A program made the position numbers and the translations under genes. This document shows positions 1 through 8,011 of a DNA stretch of 64,000 nucleotides, piece by piece. Position 1 is the stretch's first letter. Each line of letters opens with the position of its first letter. A model generated the notes under the pieces. That model made no database searches. It worked only from the letters and a program-made list of their open reading frames with translations, and was not told the DNA's origin. This stretch comes from an uncultured Collinsella sp. (GTDB lineage Bacteria; Actinomycetota; Coriobacteriia; Coriobacteriales; Coriobacteriaceae): assembly GCA_900544845.1 (NCBI GenBank), contig UQWV01000001.1, positions 34,969 to 98,968 on the forward strand. Direction: 5' to 3'.

Positions 1-2
1 AC

Positions 3-317
3 GGCGTGTATCCCGAAGAGAACGCGCTGGGCCAGAAATTCATCGTGTCCTTGGTGCTCTATGCCGACTTGCGTGCAGCGGGAGAGCACGATGACTTGGA
101 CGCCTCGATTGACTATGGCTCGGTGTGCCACGATGTCGATGGCTATCTGCGCGAGCATACGTTTAAGCTCATCGAGGCTGCAGCCGAGGGTGTGGCCCAG
201 ATGCTGCTACGTCGTTACCCCCTGCTGCTTGGCGTGCGCGTTAAGCTCGATAAGCCTTGGGCGCCCGTCGGTCTTCCCCTGGCAAGCTGCGGTGTCGAGA
301 TCGAGCGCGTGCGCTAA
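3..317 (+). CDS. folB: Dihydroneopterin aldolase, 5' end cut by window
   Basis: FolB converts 7,8-dihydroneopterin to 6-hydroxymethyl-dihydropterin and glycolaldehyde in cytosolic folate synthesis. The frame is open to the window edge (GVYPEEN...), so the first ~15 residues are missing. Family hallmarks are the YPEEN-LGQKF start of the core, the DLDASIDYGSV stretch, LIEAAAEGVA, and the lysine in VKLDKPWAP that matches the conserved catalytic lysine. The remaining length fits the usual ~120 residues. No other folate gene is visible inside the window; partners may lie upstream. Confidence 0.9.
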   Translation, partial: GVYPEENALGQKFIVSLVLYADLRAAGEHDDLDASIDYGSVCHDVDGYLREHTFKLIEAAAEGVAQMLLRRYPLLLGVRVKLDKPWAPVGLPLASCGVEIERVR

Positions 318-323
318 CCGGTT

Positions 324-1100
324 CTAATACATCTCTATGGGTGGCTGCTTGAGCCGTTGCGACAGCGCTCTATTGTTGGGGCAGTACGCGTCGAGCAGGG
401 CGTGGAACCGATGATTGTGGCTTGGCTCGAGCAAGTGGACGAGCTCGTGGGCGACAACCATGTCGAGGCATTCGATGGGATAGGCGGCAAGTTCGCGTGC
501 GATGCGAATGGCTCCGGTCTTGGGCGTGCATGATCCCCAGCGCGTTTTCATGCCGCGCACGGAAACGCGGGATACGGCGACACCCATTGCGATTTCGTAT
601 GCGTGCACCATATCACGCAGCGCCGATGTGACTTCGGACGTATAGAGCTGGTCGATATGGACTTGGAGTTCGTTGGGCGTTAGGCCGTCGAGGATTGCGC
701 ACCGCTTGGCCTGTGGGCCTTCGTCCGATTCGTCGGTACCCATAAAACTTGCGAAGGTAGCCTGCTTGGGCCGCGGCGCGGGGGGTTCAAAGTTGTGGTC
801 GAGTGCATCCTGAACGGTGATGGGTTTGCCCCAAAGCGCAATGATGGACGAGGGACTGAGCGGCTCTCGCGTCGTCGCCTGACGTTGCTCGCGTTGGGCA
901 AGTCGGCTGATAATCCAGGCGCTGTTGCGCTTTACAAACGCTTCGATACGCTCGCGGCTGGCGCCGAGCGGTGCGCTGGCGTGGACCTCGCCGCTCGATG
1001 TGACGCGTAGGTTGAAGTTCTTGACGCGCTTTTTGGTAACGACGACGGGGATGGGCGTCCCATCCGGTCGGGATACGGAAATCGTAAACTGCTGCGTCAA
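324..1100 (-). CDS. YgjP/SprT-like zinc metalloprotease (DUF45)
   Basis: A 258-residue protein with the zinc-protease motif HELVH (about residues 218-222) followed by SHNHRFH, the layout of the YgjP family (M48-like metal-dependent hydrolase). The N-terminal half is the usual beta-rich YgjP domain (KKRVKNFNLRV, ASRERIEAFVKRNSAWI). The frame stays open far upstream, but a TTG at 1100 sits 6 nt behind a GAAGGA ribosome site and begins the conserved domain, so I chose it over an ATG at 1133, which would lie inside a hairpin. YgjP proteins are thought to be cytosolic and of uncertain substrate. It converges with folB, leaving only 6 nt. Confidence 0.85.
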   Translation of the reverse strand: MTQQFTISVSRPDGTPIPVVVTKKRVKNFNLRVTSSGEVHASAPLGASRERIEAFVKRNSAWIISRLAQREQRQATTREPLSPSSIIALWGKPITVQDALDHNFEPPAPRPKQATFASFMGTDESDEGPQAKRCAILDGLTPNELQVHIDQLYTSEVTSALRDMVHAYEIAMGVAVSRVSVRGMKTRWGSCTPKTGAIRIARELAAYPIECLDMVVAHELVHLLEPSHNHRFHALLDAYCPNNRALSQRLKQPPIEMY

Positions 1101-1123
1101 AAGCGGTCCTTCAGATTGGGGAC

Positions 1124-1157
1124 GGGCCGGCATGTCGACCGTTCGGCATGCCGGCCC
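1124..1157. terminator. Perfect 11-bp inverted repeat between two minus-strand genes
   Basis: The arms 1124-1134 and 1147-1157 are perfectly complementary around a 12-nt loop. It lies after the dipeptidase stop and before the YgjP-like start. There is no clear T-run on either strand, so it is a terminator-like hairpin rather than a textbook terminator. Confidence 0.45.
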
Positions 1158-1174
1158 GCTCAAGGGATGTGAAA

Positions 1175-2188
1175 TTAATAACGCTCGAAGAAGGCAAGCG
1201 CGTTGTCGCTGCAGAGCTTTTGCATCACGGTCTTGCCAAAATGCTTGGAAAGCATGTTCTGGAACTCGGGCATCTTGCTGGCATCGGAGAGGAAAGCGGG
1301 CACAGTGGCGCCGTCCCAGTCGCCGCCGAGCGCGATGACGTCCTCGCCGCCCAGGTCGAGCCAGTGCTCGATATGTGCCGCCAGCTGGTCGAAGGTGACG
1401 TCTGCGGCGGTCTTGTCGGTTGCGTCGTTGGAAAGGAACTCGCTGCAGTAGTTGAGGCCGACGATACCGCCCATGTCGCGAATGGTGCGGAACTGGTCGT
1501 CGGTAAGGTTGCGTTTGGCGCCGCAAACCGCACGGGAGTTGGAGTGGCTGGCGACGAAGGGACGCGTGGCGTGGGCGACAACCTCGTCAAAGCACTCATC
1601 GTTGAGGTGGGAGACGTCAAGTACCATGCCGGCGTGCTCCATCTGCGTAAGCGCCTCGATGCCGGCGGCGGTGAGGCCGGCGTGGGTGTCGTGGCCGCTC
1701 GCGAGCGGTCCCTGCGCGTTCCAGCTGAGTGACGACATAAGCACGCCCAAGCTCTTGAGCACCTCGATCAGTGCGGGGTCCTCGGCAAAGAACGTGGCGT
1801 TTTCGATGGTGTGGACGCAGGCGACCTTGCCGTCCTTGAGTGCGGGGCGAATGTCTGCGGCGCTGCGCACGTTGACCATACGGTCGTGGTTGAGCATTGC
1901 CTGGCCGCTCATGTGCGCCATGATCTGCGCCTGGAAGCGCGCGGCGTGGGCGGTGGGAATCTCATCGGGGACAAACGTGGCGAAGCACTGTGCCCACGGC
2001 GTGTTGCCGATCTTTGCGAGCGAGATGGCGCAGGCGTTGCCCTCGATGAGGTCGAAATCTTGCGGATGCGTTTCGTCGCCGGGGAAATAACCGTCGGTGC
2101 CGGCGGTAAAGCGCAGGTCGAGATCGAGCGTGGCCCAGCCGATGCGGTCGGCGGTGTCGCAGTGTAGGTCAAATACGGGATATGCCAT
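1175..2188 (-). CDS. Membrane-dipeptidase family (M19) peptidase
   Basis: A 337-residue M19 (renal-dipeptidase type) zinc hydrolase that cleaves dipeptides, possibly D-amino-acid-containing ones. Metal-site motifs are visible: LHCD near residue 9, DVSHLN, ASHSNSRAVCG, and GGDWDG near the C-terminus (GSDFDG in most members). The start at 2188 has a GGAGG site five bases upstream; an in-frame codon ten residues earlier lacks one. There is no signal peptide, so it is probably cytosolic. It is transcribed divergently from the FKBP gene across 120 bases. Confidence 0.92.
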   Translation of the reverse strand: MAYPVFDLHCDTADRIGWATLDLDLRFTAGTDGYFPGDETHPQDFDLIEGNACAISLAKIGNTPWAQCFATFVPDEIPTAHAARFQAQIMAHMSGQAMLNHDRMVNVRSAADIRPALKDGKVACVHTIENATFFAEDPALIEVLKSLGVLMSSLSWNAQGPLASGHDTHAGLTAAGIEALTQMEHAGMVLDVSHLNDECFDEVVAHATRPFVASHSNSRAVCGAKRNLTDDQFRTIRDMGGIVGLNYCSEFLSNDATDKTAADVTFDQLAAHIEHWLDLGGEDVIALGGDWDGATVPAFLSDASKMPEFQNMLSKHFGKTVMQKLCSDNALAFFERY

Positions 2189-2308
2189 GGTTCCTCCGGT
2201 TGCAGCGTTTCTTTGCAAACTGTCTTTGAATTGTATGACTAGGGTATAGTTAGCGCCATATGTTCACGGCGGCCCGCGTTGTGCGCCGCCCTTATCACGG
2301 AGGTTACC

Positions 2309-2737
2309 ATGTCCAACCAGGGCAAGAAGGTCAAGACTCATTATCGCGGCACGCTCGACGACGGCACGCAGTTCGATAGCTCCTACGATCGCGGCGAGCC
2401 GCTGGAGTTCACGTGCGGCGCCGGTCAGATGATCAAGGGCTTCGACGCCGCTGTTGTCGACATGCAGGTGGGCGAGAAGAAGACCGTGCACATTCCTGCT
2501 GCCGATGCCTACGGCGAGCACAACCCCGAGATGGTTATTACCTTCCCGGCCGAACAGGTTCCCAACATCGAGCAGATCGAGAAAGGCATGAAGCTCTTCC
2601 TGTCCACGCCGAGCGGCATGCCCGTCTCCGCCGTGGTCATCGACGTAACGCCCGAGGCCGTGACGCTCGACGCCAACCACGAGCTGGCCGGCAAGGACCT
2701 CAACTTTGATATCGAGCTCGTTGAGGTCGAGGACTAG
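2309..2737 (+). CDS. SlyD-like FKBP peptidyl-prolyl isomerase
   Basis: A 142-residue FKBP-fold prolyl isomerase of the SlyD type. The FKBP core (KVKTHYRGTLDDG, MIKGFDAAVVDMQVGE) is interrupted by the chaperone-type insert-in-flap region (about residues 75-125), and the domain ends with AGKDLNFDIELVEVE. The His/Cys-rich metal-binding tail of E. coli SlyD is absent. The ATG at 2309 has ACGGAGG upstream. The UreE-like gene starts 3 nt after the stop, so the two are almost certainly co-transcribed. SlyD assists nickel delivery in hydrogenase maturation in E. coli; a metal role here is inferred from the neighbour only. Confidence 0.92.
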   Translation: MSNQGKKVKTHYRGTLDDGTQFDSSYDRGEPLEFTCGAGQMIKGFDAAVVDMQVGEKKTVHIPAADAYGEHNPEMVITFPAEQVPNIEQIEKGMKLFLSTPSGMPVSAVVIDVTPEAVTLDANHELAGKDLNFDIELVEVED

Positions 2738-2740
2738 GCT

Positions 2741-3319
2741 ATGCCTGTGAATCTGGTTTCGACAGCGTGTCTCGGAAATCTCAACGACCCGTCCTATGAG
2801 CTTTTGCTTCGCCGGGAGCTGGGCGGTGTCTTTGAGGTCGATGAGCTACTACTCGATTGGGACCAGGCCGATGCCCGCACATTTGTGGGCGTGACGGAGC
2901 TGGGGCGTACGGTCGATATTCGGCTGGGCGCTGCCGATGGCGATCGCCTTGCCGACGGCGATGTGCTTGTCATCGACCGCTCGGACACGGTGCCCGTGGC
3001 GGTTGTCGTGCGCCTACGCAGTGCCGAAGTCTATCTGGTTGAAGTCGACCGCATGGACCCGATTGCGCTTGCGCATGTATGCTGGGAGATCGGCAATATG
3101 CATGCGCCGCTGTTTCGAGGCGATTCGGACGAGCATACCGTGCGCATGTATACGCCGCTGCAGCCGGTTTTGGGCCGCATGCTCCGGGGCGTCGAGGGCG
3201 TTCGGCTCTCGGTGGTTACCCGTGAACTCGATGCGGGCCGGCGCTTTGCGTCGAGTGCGGCGGATGTCGTTGTGAGTATGGCTCCCGACTTTACGATCGT
3301 AAAGAAGGCGCGCGGTTAA
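2741..3319 (+). CDS. UreE-like nickel metallochaperone, orphan
   Basis: A 192-residue protein whose second half matches UreE: a strand region YLVEVDRMDP, then AHVCWEIGNMHAPLF, aligned with the UreE motif CYHLGNRHVPL. His121 falls on the metal-binding histidine of that motif, and LGRMLRGVEGVRLSVV follows. The C-terminal His-rich tail of Klebsiella UreE is absent. No urease subunits or UreFGD lie nearby. It follows the SlyD-like gene by 3 nt and ends before a strong terminator. A role in nickel handling, perhaps for a hydrogenase, is inference. Family assignment is by motif and order, not by search. Confidence 0.72.
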   Translation: MPVNLVSTACLGNLNDPSYELLLRRELGGVFEVDELLLDWDQADARTFVGVTELGRTVDIRLGAADGDRLADGDVLVIDRSDTVPVAVVVRLRSAEVYLVEVDRMDPIALAHVCWEIGNMHAPLFRGDSDEHTVRMYTPLQPVLGRMLRGVEGVRLSVVTRELDAGRRFASSAADVVVSMAPDFTIVKKARG

Positions 3320-3332
3320 CGTGCGTATGAGT

Positions 3333-3376
3333 AAGACGGACTTTGAGAGGCAACTATTCAAAGTCCGTCTTTCTGT
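3333..3376 (+). terminator. Rho-independent terminator of the FKBP-UreE operon
   Basis: The 14-bp arms 3333-3346 and 3358-3371 are perfectly complementary and are followed by a T-rich run. Confidence 0.85.
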
Positions 3377-3402
3377 TGATGAGATGCTGTGGGGGAAAGC
3401 AT

Positions 3403-4200
3403 ATGGGTCTTGAGGGAATCAAGCTGATTGCATGCGATTTGGACGGCACGTTGCTGCATCCGGGGGAGCGCGAGCCGCGTTCCGAGGCTTTTAAGCTCAT
3501 CGACGAGCTGCATCGTCGCGGCATCGTGTTTATGCCGGCGAGCGGTCGTCAATATGCGAGCTTGCGCTACCTGTTTGCCCCGGTGGCCGATGAGCTCGCC
3601 TATGTATGCGAAAACGGTGCCCTGGTCATGAGCGAGGGTCGCGCCGTCGTCAAGCGCTCCATGGAGCGTAGTCTTGCTATGGATATCGCGAATGCCGTGG
3701 TTGCGTATCCCCATGCCGACGTGACCCTTTCGTGTGAGGGACACCTCTACACCATGAGCGGCAACGATGTGTTCGTCGATCATTTGCGCTATGAGGTCCA
3801 CTGCGATGTGGCGGTGGTCGACCGCCCCGAGGACATCGACGAGGACGTCATTAAGATCGCCTTCCAGACGCCCGAGGTGGATCAGCCGGCGGCCCTGGAG
3901 TATTTCGAGCGCCTCTTTAGCGACCGTGTTGACGTGATGACGTCGGGAACCGAATGGACGGACTTTATCGGTTTCGGTTCGGGCAAGGGCTCCGCGCTTG
4001 CCGATTACGGTCGTGCCCTGGGTATTTCGCCCGATGAGATGATGGGGTTTGGCTATAACGAAAACGACCGCGACATGCTCAACGTAGTGGGCCATCCTTA
4101 TCTAATGGAGAGCTGCAATCCCTCTATGCGTGGCATCAACGACCACGTCCGTTACGTGCGCACAGTCGAAGAAGAGCTGCGTCGCCTGCTTGCCGAGTAG
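3403..4200 (+). CDS. Cof-type HAD hydrolase
   Basis: A 265-residue HAD-superfamily phosphatase of the Cof/YidA type. Motif I is ACDLDGTLL (residues 9-17), motif II lies in MPASGRQYASL, and motif IV is GFGYNENDRDML near the C-terminus. The large C2B cap lies in between. Such enzymes dephosphorylate sugar phosphates or flavin and pyridoxal phosphates; the substrate is not predictable here. The ATG at 3403 follows GGGGGAAAG; the longer frame upstream runs into the terminator hairpin and is rejected. It converges with the PerR-like gene. Confidence 0.9.
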   Translation: MGLEGIKLIACDLDGTLLHPGEREPRSEAFKLIDELHRRGIVFMPASGRQYASLRYLFAPVADELAYVCENGALVMSEGRAVVKRSMERSLAMDIANAVVAYPHADVTLSCEGHLYTMSGNDVFVDHLRYEVHCDVAVVDRPEDIDEDVIKIAFQTPEVDQPAALEYFERLFSDRVDVMTSGTEWTDFIGFGSGKGSALADYGRALGISPDEMMGFGYNENDRDMLNVVGHPYLMESCNPSMRGINDHVRYVRTVEEELRRLLAE

Positions 4201-4215
4201 GCATGTCCCAAACAT

Positions 4216-4596
4216 CTACCGGCAGTCGGGGCAGAGACCCTCGAAGATGGTGTAGTGCGACGTGACGTGCCAGCCGATTTGCTCGGACGCTTTGGCGTCG
4301 AGCTGGGCATCGAAGGGGAGCGGTACGTCGATGACGCGGCTGCACGAGGTGCAGATGATATGCGCATGCGGCTCGATCGTGCGATCGAAGCGGCTGCCGC
4401 CCGGCGTCTTGATGGAGAGAATCTCGCCGGCGTCGGCCAAGAGATTGAGATTGCGGTAGACTGTACCGCGGCTGATTTTGTCATCCTGCGCGCGCACGAC
4501 GTTGTAGATTTCGTCGGCGGTGGGATGGTTATAGCTTTGGCGCACGGCGTCAAGAACCAGCTTTCGCTGCCTGGTATTCCTTCTTTGCACCGCCAT
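4216..4596 (-). CDS. Fur-family regulator, PerR-like
   Basis: A 126-residue Fur-family repressor with an N-terminal winged helix (residues 1-75) and a C-terminal metal and dimer domain. The structural zinc site is C82-x2-C85 and C122-x2-C125. Regulatory-metal ligands expected for PerR are present: H24, D71, H77, H79 and D90 (aspartate is the PerR residue, whereas Fur has glutamate), so a peroxide sensor is more likely than an iron sensor. The protein ends right after the second CxxC. A purified-protein test would be needed to separate PerR from Fur. Confidence 0.88.
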   Translation of the reverse strand: MAVQRRNTRQRKLVLDAVRQSYNHPTADEIYNVVRAQDDKISRGTVYRNLNLLADAGEILSIKTPGGSRFDRTIEPHAHIICTSCSRVIDVPLPFDAQLDAKASEQIGWHVTSHYTIFEGLCPDCR

Positions 4597-4657
4597 GCGC
4601 CTCGCCTCTTTTCTATTAACGGTCGTAGGTAAATGATACCGTATTTAGCACACAATA

Positions 4658-5068
4658 CTAATAATGAGGACTGAAACCGTCTTCATTGGCAAGTGGGGCT
4701 CGGGCCTGGGCGTCTACGAGGCGAAAACGCGTTCCCATGCGCTCGTAGGAGGCATGAAGCGCCTCGAGATGAGATAGGATGTTTGCCGGAGCTCCCTGTA
4801 TCTCCATCTCGACTGAGCCGTCTTCCATATTACGCACCCAGCCGGTGAGGGAGCGTGCCTGCGCGAGGTTGGTGGTGGTAAAGCGAAAACCAACGCCTTG
4901 GACTTGCCCCGCCCAGCGCAGGAAATAGCGCAGGGGAGTGTCTTGAGTGGCCTCGTCGCTTGCGAGCACAGTAAGTCTGCGGCGCAGCTCGAGCTCGACG
5001 TTTGATGGTTTTTGGGGTTCTCGACTGCCGCCGGTGACGCTGGAGAAGAACGTATCGAAGAGACCCAT
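4658..5068 (-). CDS. Acylphosphatase with N-terminal extension
   Basis: A 136-residue protein. The C-terminal ~90 residues form an acylphosphatase domain, with GQVQGVGFRF (arginine of the phosphate-binding loop) and GWVRNMEDGSVEMEIQG (catalytic asparagine). The first ~45 residues, starting MGLFDTFFSSVTGG, are an extension not present in ordinary ~90-residue acylphosphatases. It starts two bases after the stop of the oxidoreductase gene upstream, so the two are probably translated from one message. Acylphosphatase hydrolyses carboxyl-phosphate bonds in the cytosol. Confidence 0.88.
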   Translation of the reverse strand: MGLFDTFFSSVTGGSREPQKPSNVELELRRRLTVLASDEATQDTPLRYFLRWAGQVQGVGFRFTTTNLAQARSLTGWVRNMEDGSVEMEIQGAPANILSHLEALHASYERMGTRFRLVDAQARAPLANEDGFSPHY

Positions 5069-5070
5069 CG

Positions 5071-6177
5071 CTATGCCTGCTTGCCTGCGTCGGCCGGGAA
5101 GGTAATGCCGGCCTGCTGGCGCACGGCATCCATGATGCGCAGTGAGACGAGCGTGACATCGCGGTAGTGGCCAAGCTCGTGGCGTCCCGCCGGGGTCTCC
5201 CAAATCTCTTCCTTAACGTTATCGATGCCGCCGATGGCGGTGATAAAGTCTGTGAGTTCGTATTCCATAGTGTTGCTCGATTTGGGCAGGTCGAGCACGC
5301 GGCCGTTCTCGCCCTGTTCGCGCGGTGCCTCGGTCGCTGAGCCGCGTACGACATCGCCGCGATAGTCGATGCGGACGTTGCGGGGCGTGGACAGATGGTC
5401 GATCTGGATAGTGCCACGCTCGCCTTCGATCTGCGAGGGCAGCAGGTCATTCGTAATTTTGGAGTGCGCGAGCTCGACGGAGATGCGGCCTCCGCCATAG
5501 CTGGCGAGGATGGAACCGCAGCCGTCGATGGGACCGTGCGTGAGCTGTCGCGTGGTGGGATCGAGCAGGGTAGTCATGCTCGTAAGGCCGGAGGGCATGC
5601 CGAAAATCTCGACCATGGGCTCGACGGCGTAGACGCCAATGTCCATGAGGGAACCCGATGCCATATTGCAGTCGAAGATATTGGTGGCATGTCCCGCGAG
5701 AATCTCGTTGTAGCGCGAGGAATACTTGCCAAAGCGCAATGAGGCGCGGCGGATGGGGGCGATCTCGCCCAGGGCGTCCTCGATGGCGTGGAAGGCGGGA
5801 TCGTGGAGGGGACGCATGGCCTCGAGGGCCACGACACCTGCTGCCTCGGCAGCGCGGAAGACTTCCAGCGCCTGCGCTTCGGTGGCGCAGAAGGGCTTTT
5901 CGACGATAACGTGTTTGCCGCCGGCGATGCAGGCAAGGGCCTGCTCGTAGTGAAGTGCGTTAGGGCTGCCGATATAGACGGCGTCGACGTCGGCGGCTGC
6001 CGCGAGCTCATCGAGTGAAGTAAAGTTTCGCTCGCCACCGCGCTCGGCGGTAAAGGCAGCACCGCGATTGGCATCGCGTGAAAGCGTGCCCACAAACGCG
6101 GCTTGGTCGTTGGCGTTGACGACTTGGATAAAGTCGTCGGTGATCATGGATGTGCCGATGGTCGCTATACGCAGCAT
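5071..6177 (-). CDS. Gfo/Idh/MocA-family oxidoreductase
   Basis: A 368-residue NAD(P)-dependent dehydrogenase. The N-terminal Rossmann domain begins MLRIATIGTSMI; the signature HVIVEKPFCATE, with the catalytic-lysine motif EKP, lies near residue 95. The C-terminal Gfo/Idh domain (FGKYSSRYNEI, SGSLMDIGVYAVEP) resembles the dihydrodiol/xylose dehydrogenase subgroup. The ATG at 6177 has AGGGGG upstream; the longer open frame into the rnhA region has no support. The substrate is unknown. It is followed immediately by the acylphosphatase gene. Confidence 0.9.
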   Translation of the reverse strand: MLRIATIGTSMITDDFIQVVNANDQAAFVGTLSRDANRGAAFTAERGGERNFTSLDELAAAADVDAVYIGSPNALHYEQALACIAGGKHVIVEKPFCATEAQALEVFRAAEAAGVVALEAMRPLHDPAFHAIEDALGEIAPIRRASLRFGKYSSRYNEILAGHATNIFDCNMASGSLMDIGVYAVEPMVEIFGMPSGLTSMTTLLDPTTRQLTHGPIDGCGSILASYGGGRISVELAHSKITNDLLPSQIEGERGTIQIDHLSTPRNVRIDYRGDVVRGSATEAPREQGENGRVLDLPKSSNTMEYELTDFITAIGGIDNVKEEIWETPAGRHELGHYRDVTLVSLRIMDAVRQQAGITFPADAGKQA

Positions 6178-6250
6178 GTATCCCCCTTGCGTTGTTTGGT
6201 CTACAGGATGAGTGTAGCGCGTGGGGATATAAAGCTGCGCGAAAACGCTA

Positions 6251-6736
6251 TTACAGGTCGCTCTCGTTAAAGCCGGTGTCGATATCGAGGTTACTGCCGT
6301 CGGCCGCCGTGGTGGCGAGCTCATCGCAGCGCTCGTTGAGCTCGTGGCCGGCGTGACCCTTAACCCAGATGAACTCCACCTTATGCTTGCTTTTGGCGGC
6401 AAGCAGGCGCTCCCACAGGTCGCGGTTCTTAACGGGCTGCTTGTTGGCAGTTTTCCACCCGCGCTTTTTCCAGCCGTCGGTCCAGTGTTTATTGAAAGCG
6501 TTGACGACGTACTGCGAATCGGAATGGACCTCGACCTCGCAGGGGCGGTTGAGCGCCTCGAGCGCCACGATGACCGCCATGAGTTCCATGCGGTTGTTGG
6601 TAGTCTTGGCGTAGCCGCGCGAAAGCTCGGAGGTGAAAGTCTTGCCGGCGGGGTTGGTGTATTTGAGCACGGCGCCGTAGCCGCCGCGTCCCGGATTTGA
6701 TCGGGCCGAGCCGTCGGTGTAGATGATGACCTTCAC
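6251..6736 (-). CDS. rnhA: Ribonuclease HI
   Basis: A 161-residue RNase HI that cleaves the RNA strand of RNA-DNA hybrids in the cytosol. The four carboxylates are visible: [24 protein letters not shown] and LNERCDELA, along with the GHAGHELN loop. The handle region ([19 protein letters not shown]) is present as in E. coli RNase HI. The start is a GTG at 6736, with AAAGGA just upstream and the domain starting at once; an ATG 17 codons earlier would add a non-homologous tail. Confidence 0.93.
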   Translation of the reverse strand: MKVIIYTDGSARSNPGRGGYGAVLKYTNPAGKTFTSELSRGYAKTTNNRMELMAVIVALEALNRPCEVEVHSDSQYVVNAFNKHWTDGWKKRGWKTANKQPVKNRDLWERLLAAKSKHKVEFIWVKGHAGHELNERCDELATTAADGSNLDIDTGFNESDL

Positions 6737-6835
6737 GGGCTTCCTTTCGTTGGGTACGTTTCGTGTGAGTGACCATTGTAGCGCCATGCCCGCCGGGGGC
6801 TAACAATCTACGATTTCTACCCCGTCTTCCGACAG

Positions 6836-7738
6836 TTAGTTGGCATGGATGATGCGGTTGAGCTCGTCGAGGTATTGCTGCAAGAGGGGAGAGGGCTTGC
6901 GCTCGTCGTGCATGATATAGCCTACGTGCATCGTTGGGGCGTCTGCTAACGGGATCGATGCCATACCCCATTGCATTTCATTGGAGAGGACACCGGTCGA
7001 CAGGGTGTAGCCGTTCGACGTGATAAGTAAGTTAGTAAGTGTTCCGCGGTCCGAGATTCGTATGTTGCGGTCGCAAGGGATATAGCTAAAAGGTTCCTCG
7101 GCGTAATAGAAGGAGTTCGAGGCGCCTTGCTCAAAGCTGTAGCGCGTATAGGGTGTAAGGTCGGCAAGGGACAGCTGTGGGCGGCGTGCGAGCGGGTGGC
7201 GCTCGCTAACGAAGACGTGGACCGTCGCGTCGAAGAGGGGATGGAAGCTTGCGCGGGCATCGGCGAAGGCCTTCTGCAGAACGCGGGCGTTAAAGTCATC
7301 CAGATACAGAATGCCGATATCGCTGCGAAATGCGCGGACGTCATCGATGATCTGCGATGTGGTGGTCTCGCGCATGATGAACTCGAACTTGTCGTCCCGG
7401 CAGCGCTCGACGACGTTGACGAAGGCCTCGACCGAAAAGGCGTAATGCTGGGCCGAGATGGCAAGGCGCGCCTGGGGCGTGCCGCCGTCCTCGTAGCGGG
7501 CCTCGAGCATATCGGCCTGCTCTACGACTTGACGCGCATAGCCCAAAAGCTCGGTGCCGTCGTTGGTGAGCGTGACGCCGCGGCTGGAGCGCGTAAAGAT
7601 CTCCAGGTGGAGCTCCTGTTCCAGGCTTTTGACGGCGTTTGAGATGTTGGACTGAGCGGTATAGAGGCGCTGAGCTGCGGCGTTAATTGAGCCGGACTCT
7701 GCCACGGCGATAAGAAAGCGAAGCTGCTGGAGGGTCAT
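6836..7738 (-). CDS. LysR-family transcriptional regulator
   Basis: A 300-residue LysR regulator. The N-terminal winged helix (MTLQQLRFLIAVAESG-SINAAAQRLYTAQSNIS) is followed by a linker helix and a periplasmic-binding-like effector domain. The ATG at 7738 is better spaced from AAAGGA than the GTG six bases earlier. It is divergent from metY across 270 bases, so metY is the obvious candidate target; CysB/CbsR-type control of sulfur genes would fit but is inference. No clear T-N11-A operator was singled out. Confidence 0.9.
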   Translation of the reverse strand: MTLQQLRFLIAVAESGSINAAAQRLYTAQSNISNAVKSLEQELHLEIFTRSSRGVTLTNDGTELLGYARQVVEQADMLEARYEDGGTPQARLAISAQHYAFSVEAFVNVVERCRDDKFEFIMRETTTSQIIDDVRAFRSDIGILYLDDFNARVLQKAFADARASFHPLFDATVHVFVSERHPLARRPQLSLADLTPYTRYSFEQGASNSFYYAEEPFSYIPCDRNIRISDRGTLTNLLITSNGYTLSTGVLSNEMQWGMASIPLADAPTMHVGYIMHDERKPSPLLQQYLDELNRIIHAN

Positions 7739-7860
7739 CGGCACCCGTCCTTTCGATAGCTATCTAAAAAACCGATAACAGGTTAGCGCTTTTAAGTGAT
7801 TGACCGAGGGAAACAATGCTCGTACTATTCAAAACGCACAAAGGCGGTAGGTAATTAAGC

Positions 7861-8011
7861 CAACCACGGAACCGGGATGCGAAAGGAGGCCCGCATATGA
7901 ATTGCTTACCAAGACGAATGCCGGGCTCCTGTTTGCGCCCGTCGGCGTGATCAGGAGACAGCGACTTACTTCTCTCTTTTTATTTACTTTTGTTCGATCA
8001 AGGAGATCATC
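7861..8011 (+). promoter_or_regulatory. Candidate attenuator leader of metY
   Basis: The leader can form two exclusive structures. Segment 7885-7896 (which includes the ribosome site of the leader peptide) pairs with 7918-7929. Segment 7926-7931 (CTCCTG) pairs perfectly with 7952-7957 (CAGGAG), with an inner stem 7936-7939/7944-7947. The shared CTCC can also pair with the metY ribosome site AAGGAG at 8000. A T-rich stretch follows (7969-7990). The layout is typical of attenuation, but no known riboswitch class was recognised. Confidence 0.5.
7897..7950 (+). CDS. 17-residue leader peptide with two cysteines
   Basis: A short frame MNCLPRRMPGSCLRPSA with a near-perfect ribosome site (AAAGGAGG, 7 nt before the ATG), ending 61 nt before metY. 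Cysteine codons at positions 3 and 12 and methionine at 8 suggest a sulfur-amino-acid sensing leader. It lies within the alternative hairpins of the metY leader. Small actinobacterial cysteine-rich leader peptides that attenuate sulfur genes are known; whether this one does so is inference. It could also be a chance frame, though the ribosome site argues against that. Confidence 0.5.
   Translation: MNCLPRRMPGSCLRPSA

Noticed and set aside
7861..8011. SAM riboswitch before metY
   Set aside because: The conserved SAM-I blocks are not present; the region instead has a leader peptide and short alternative stems.
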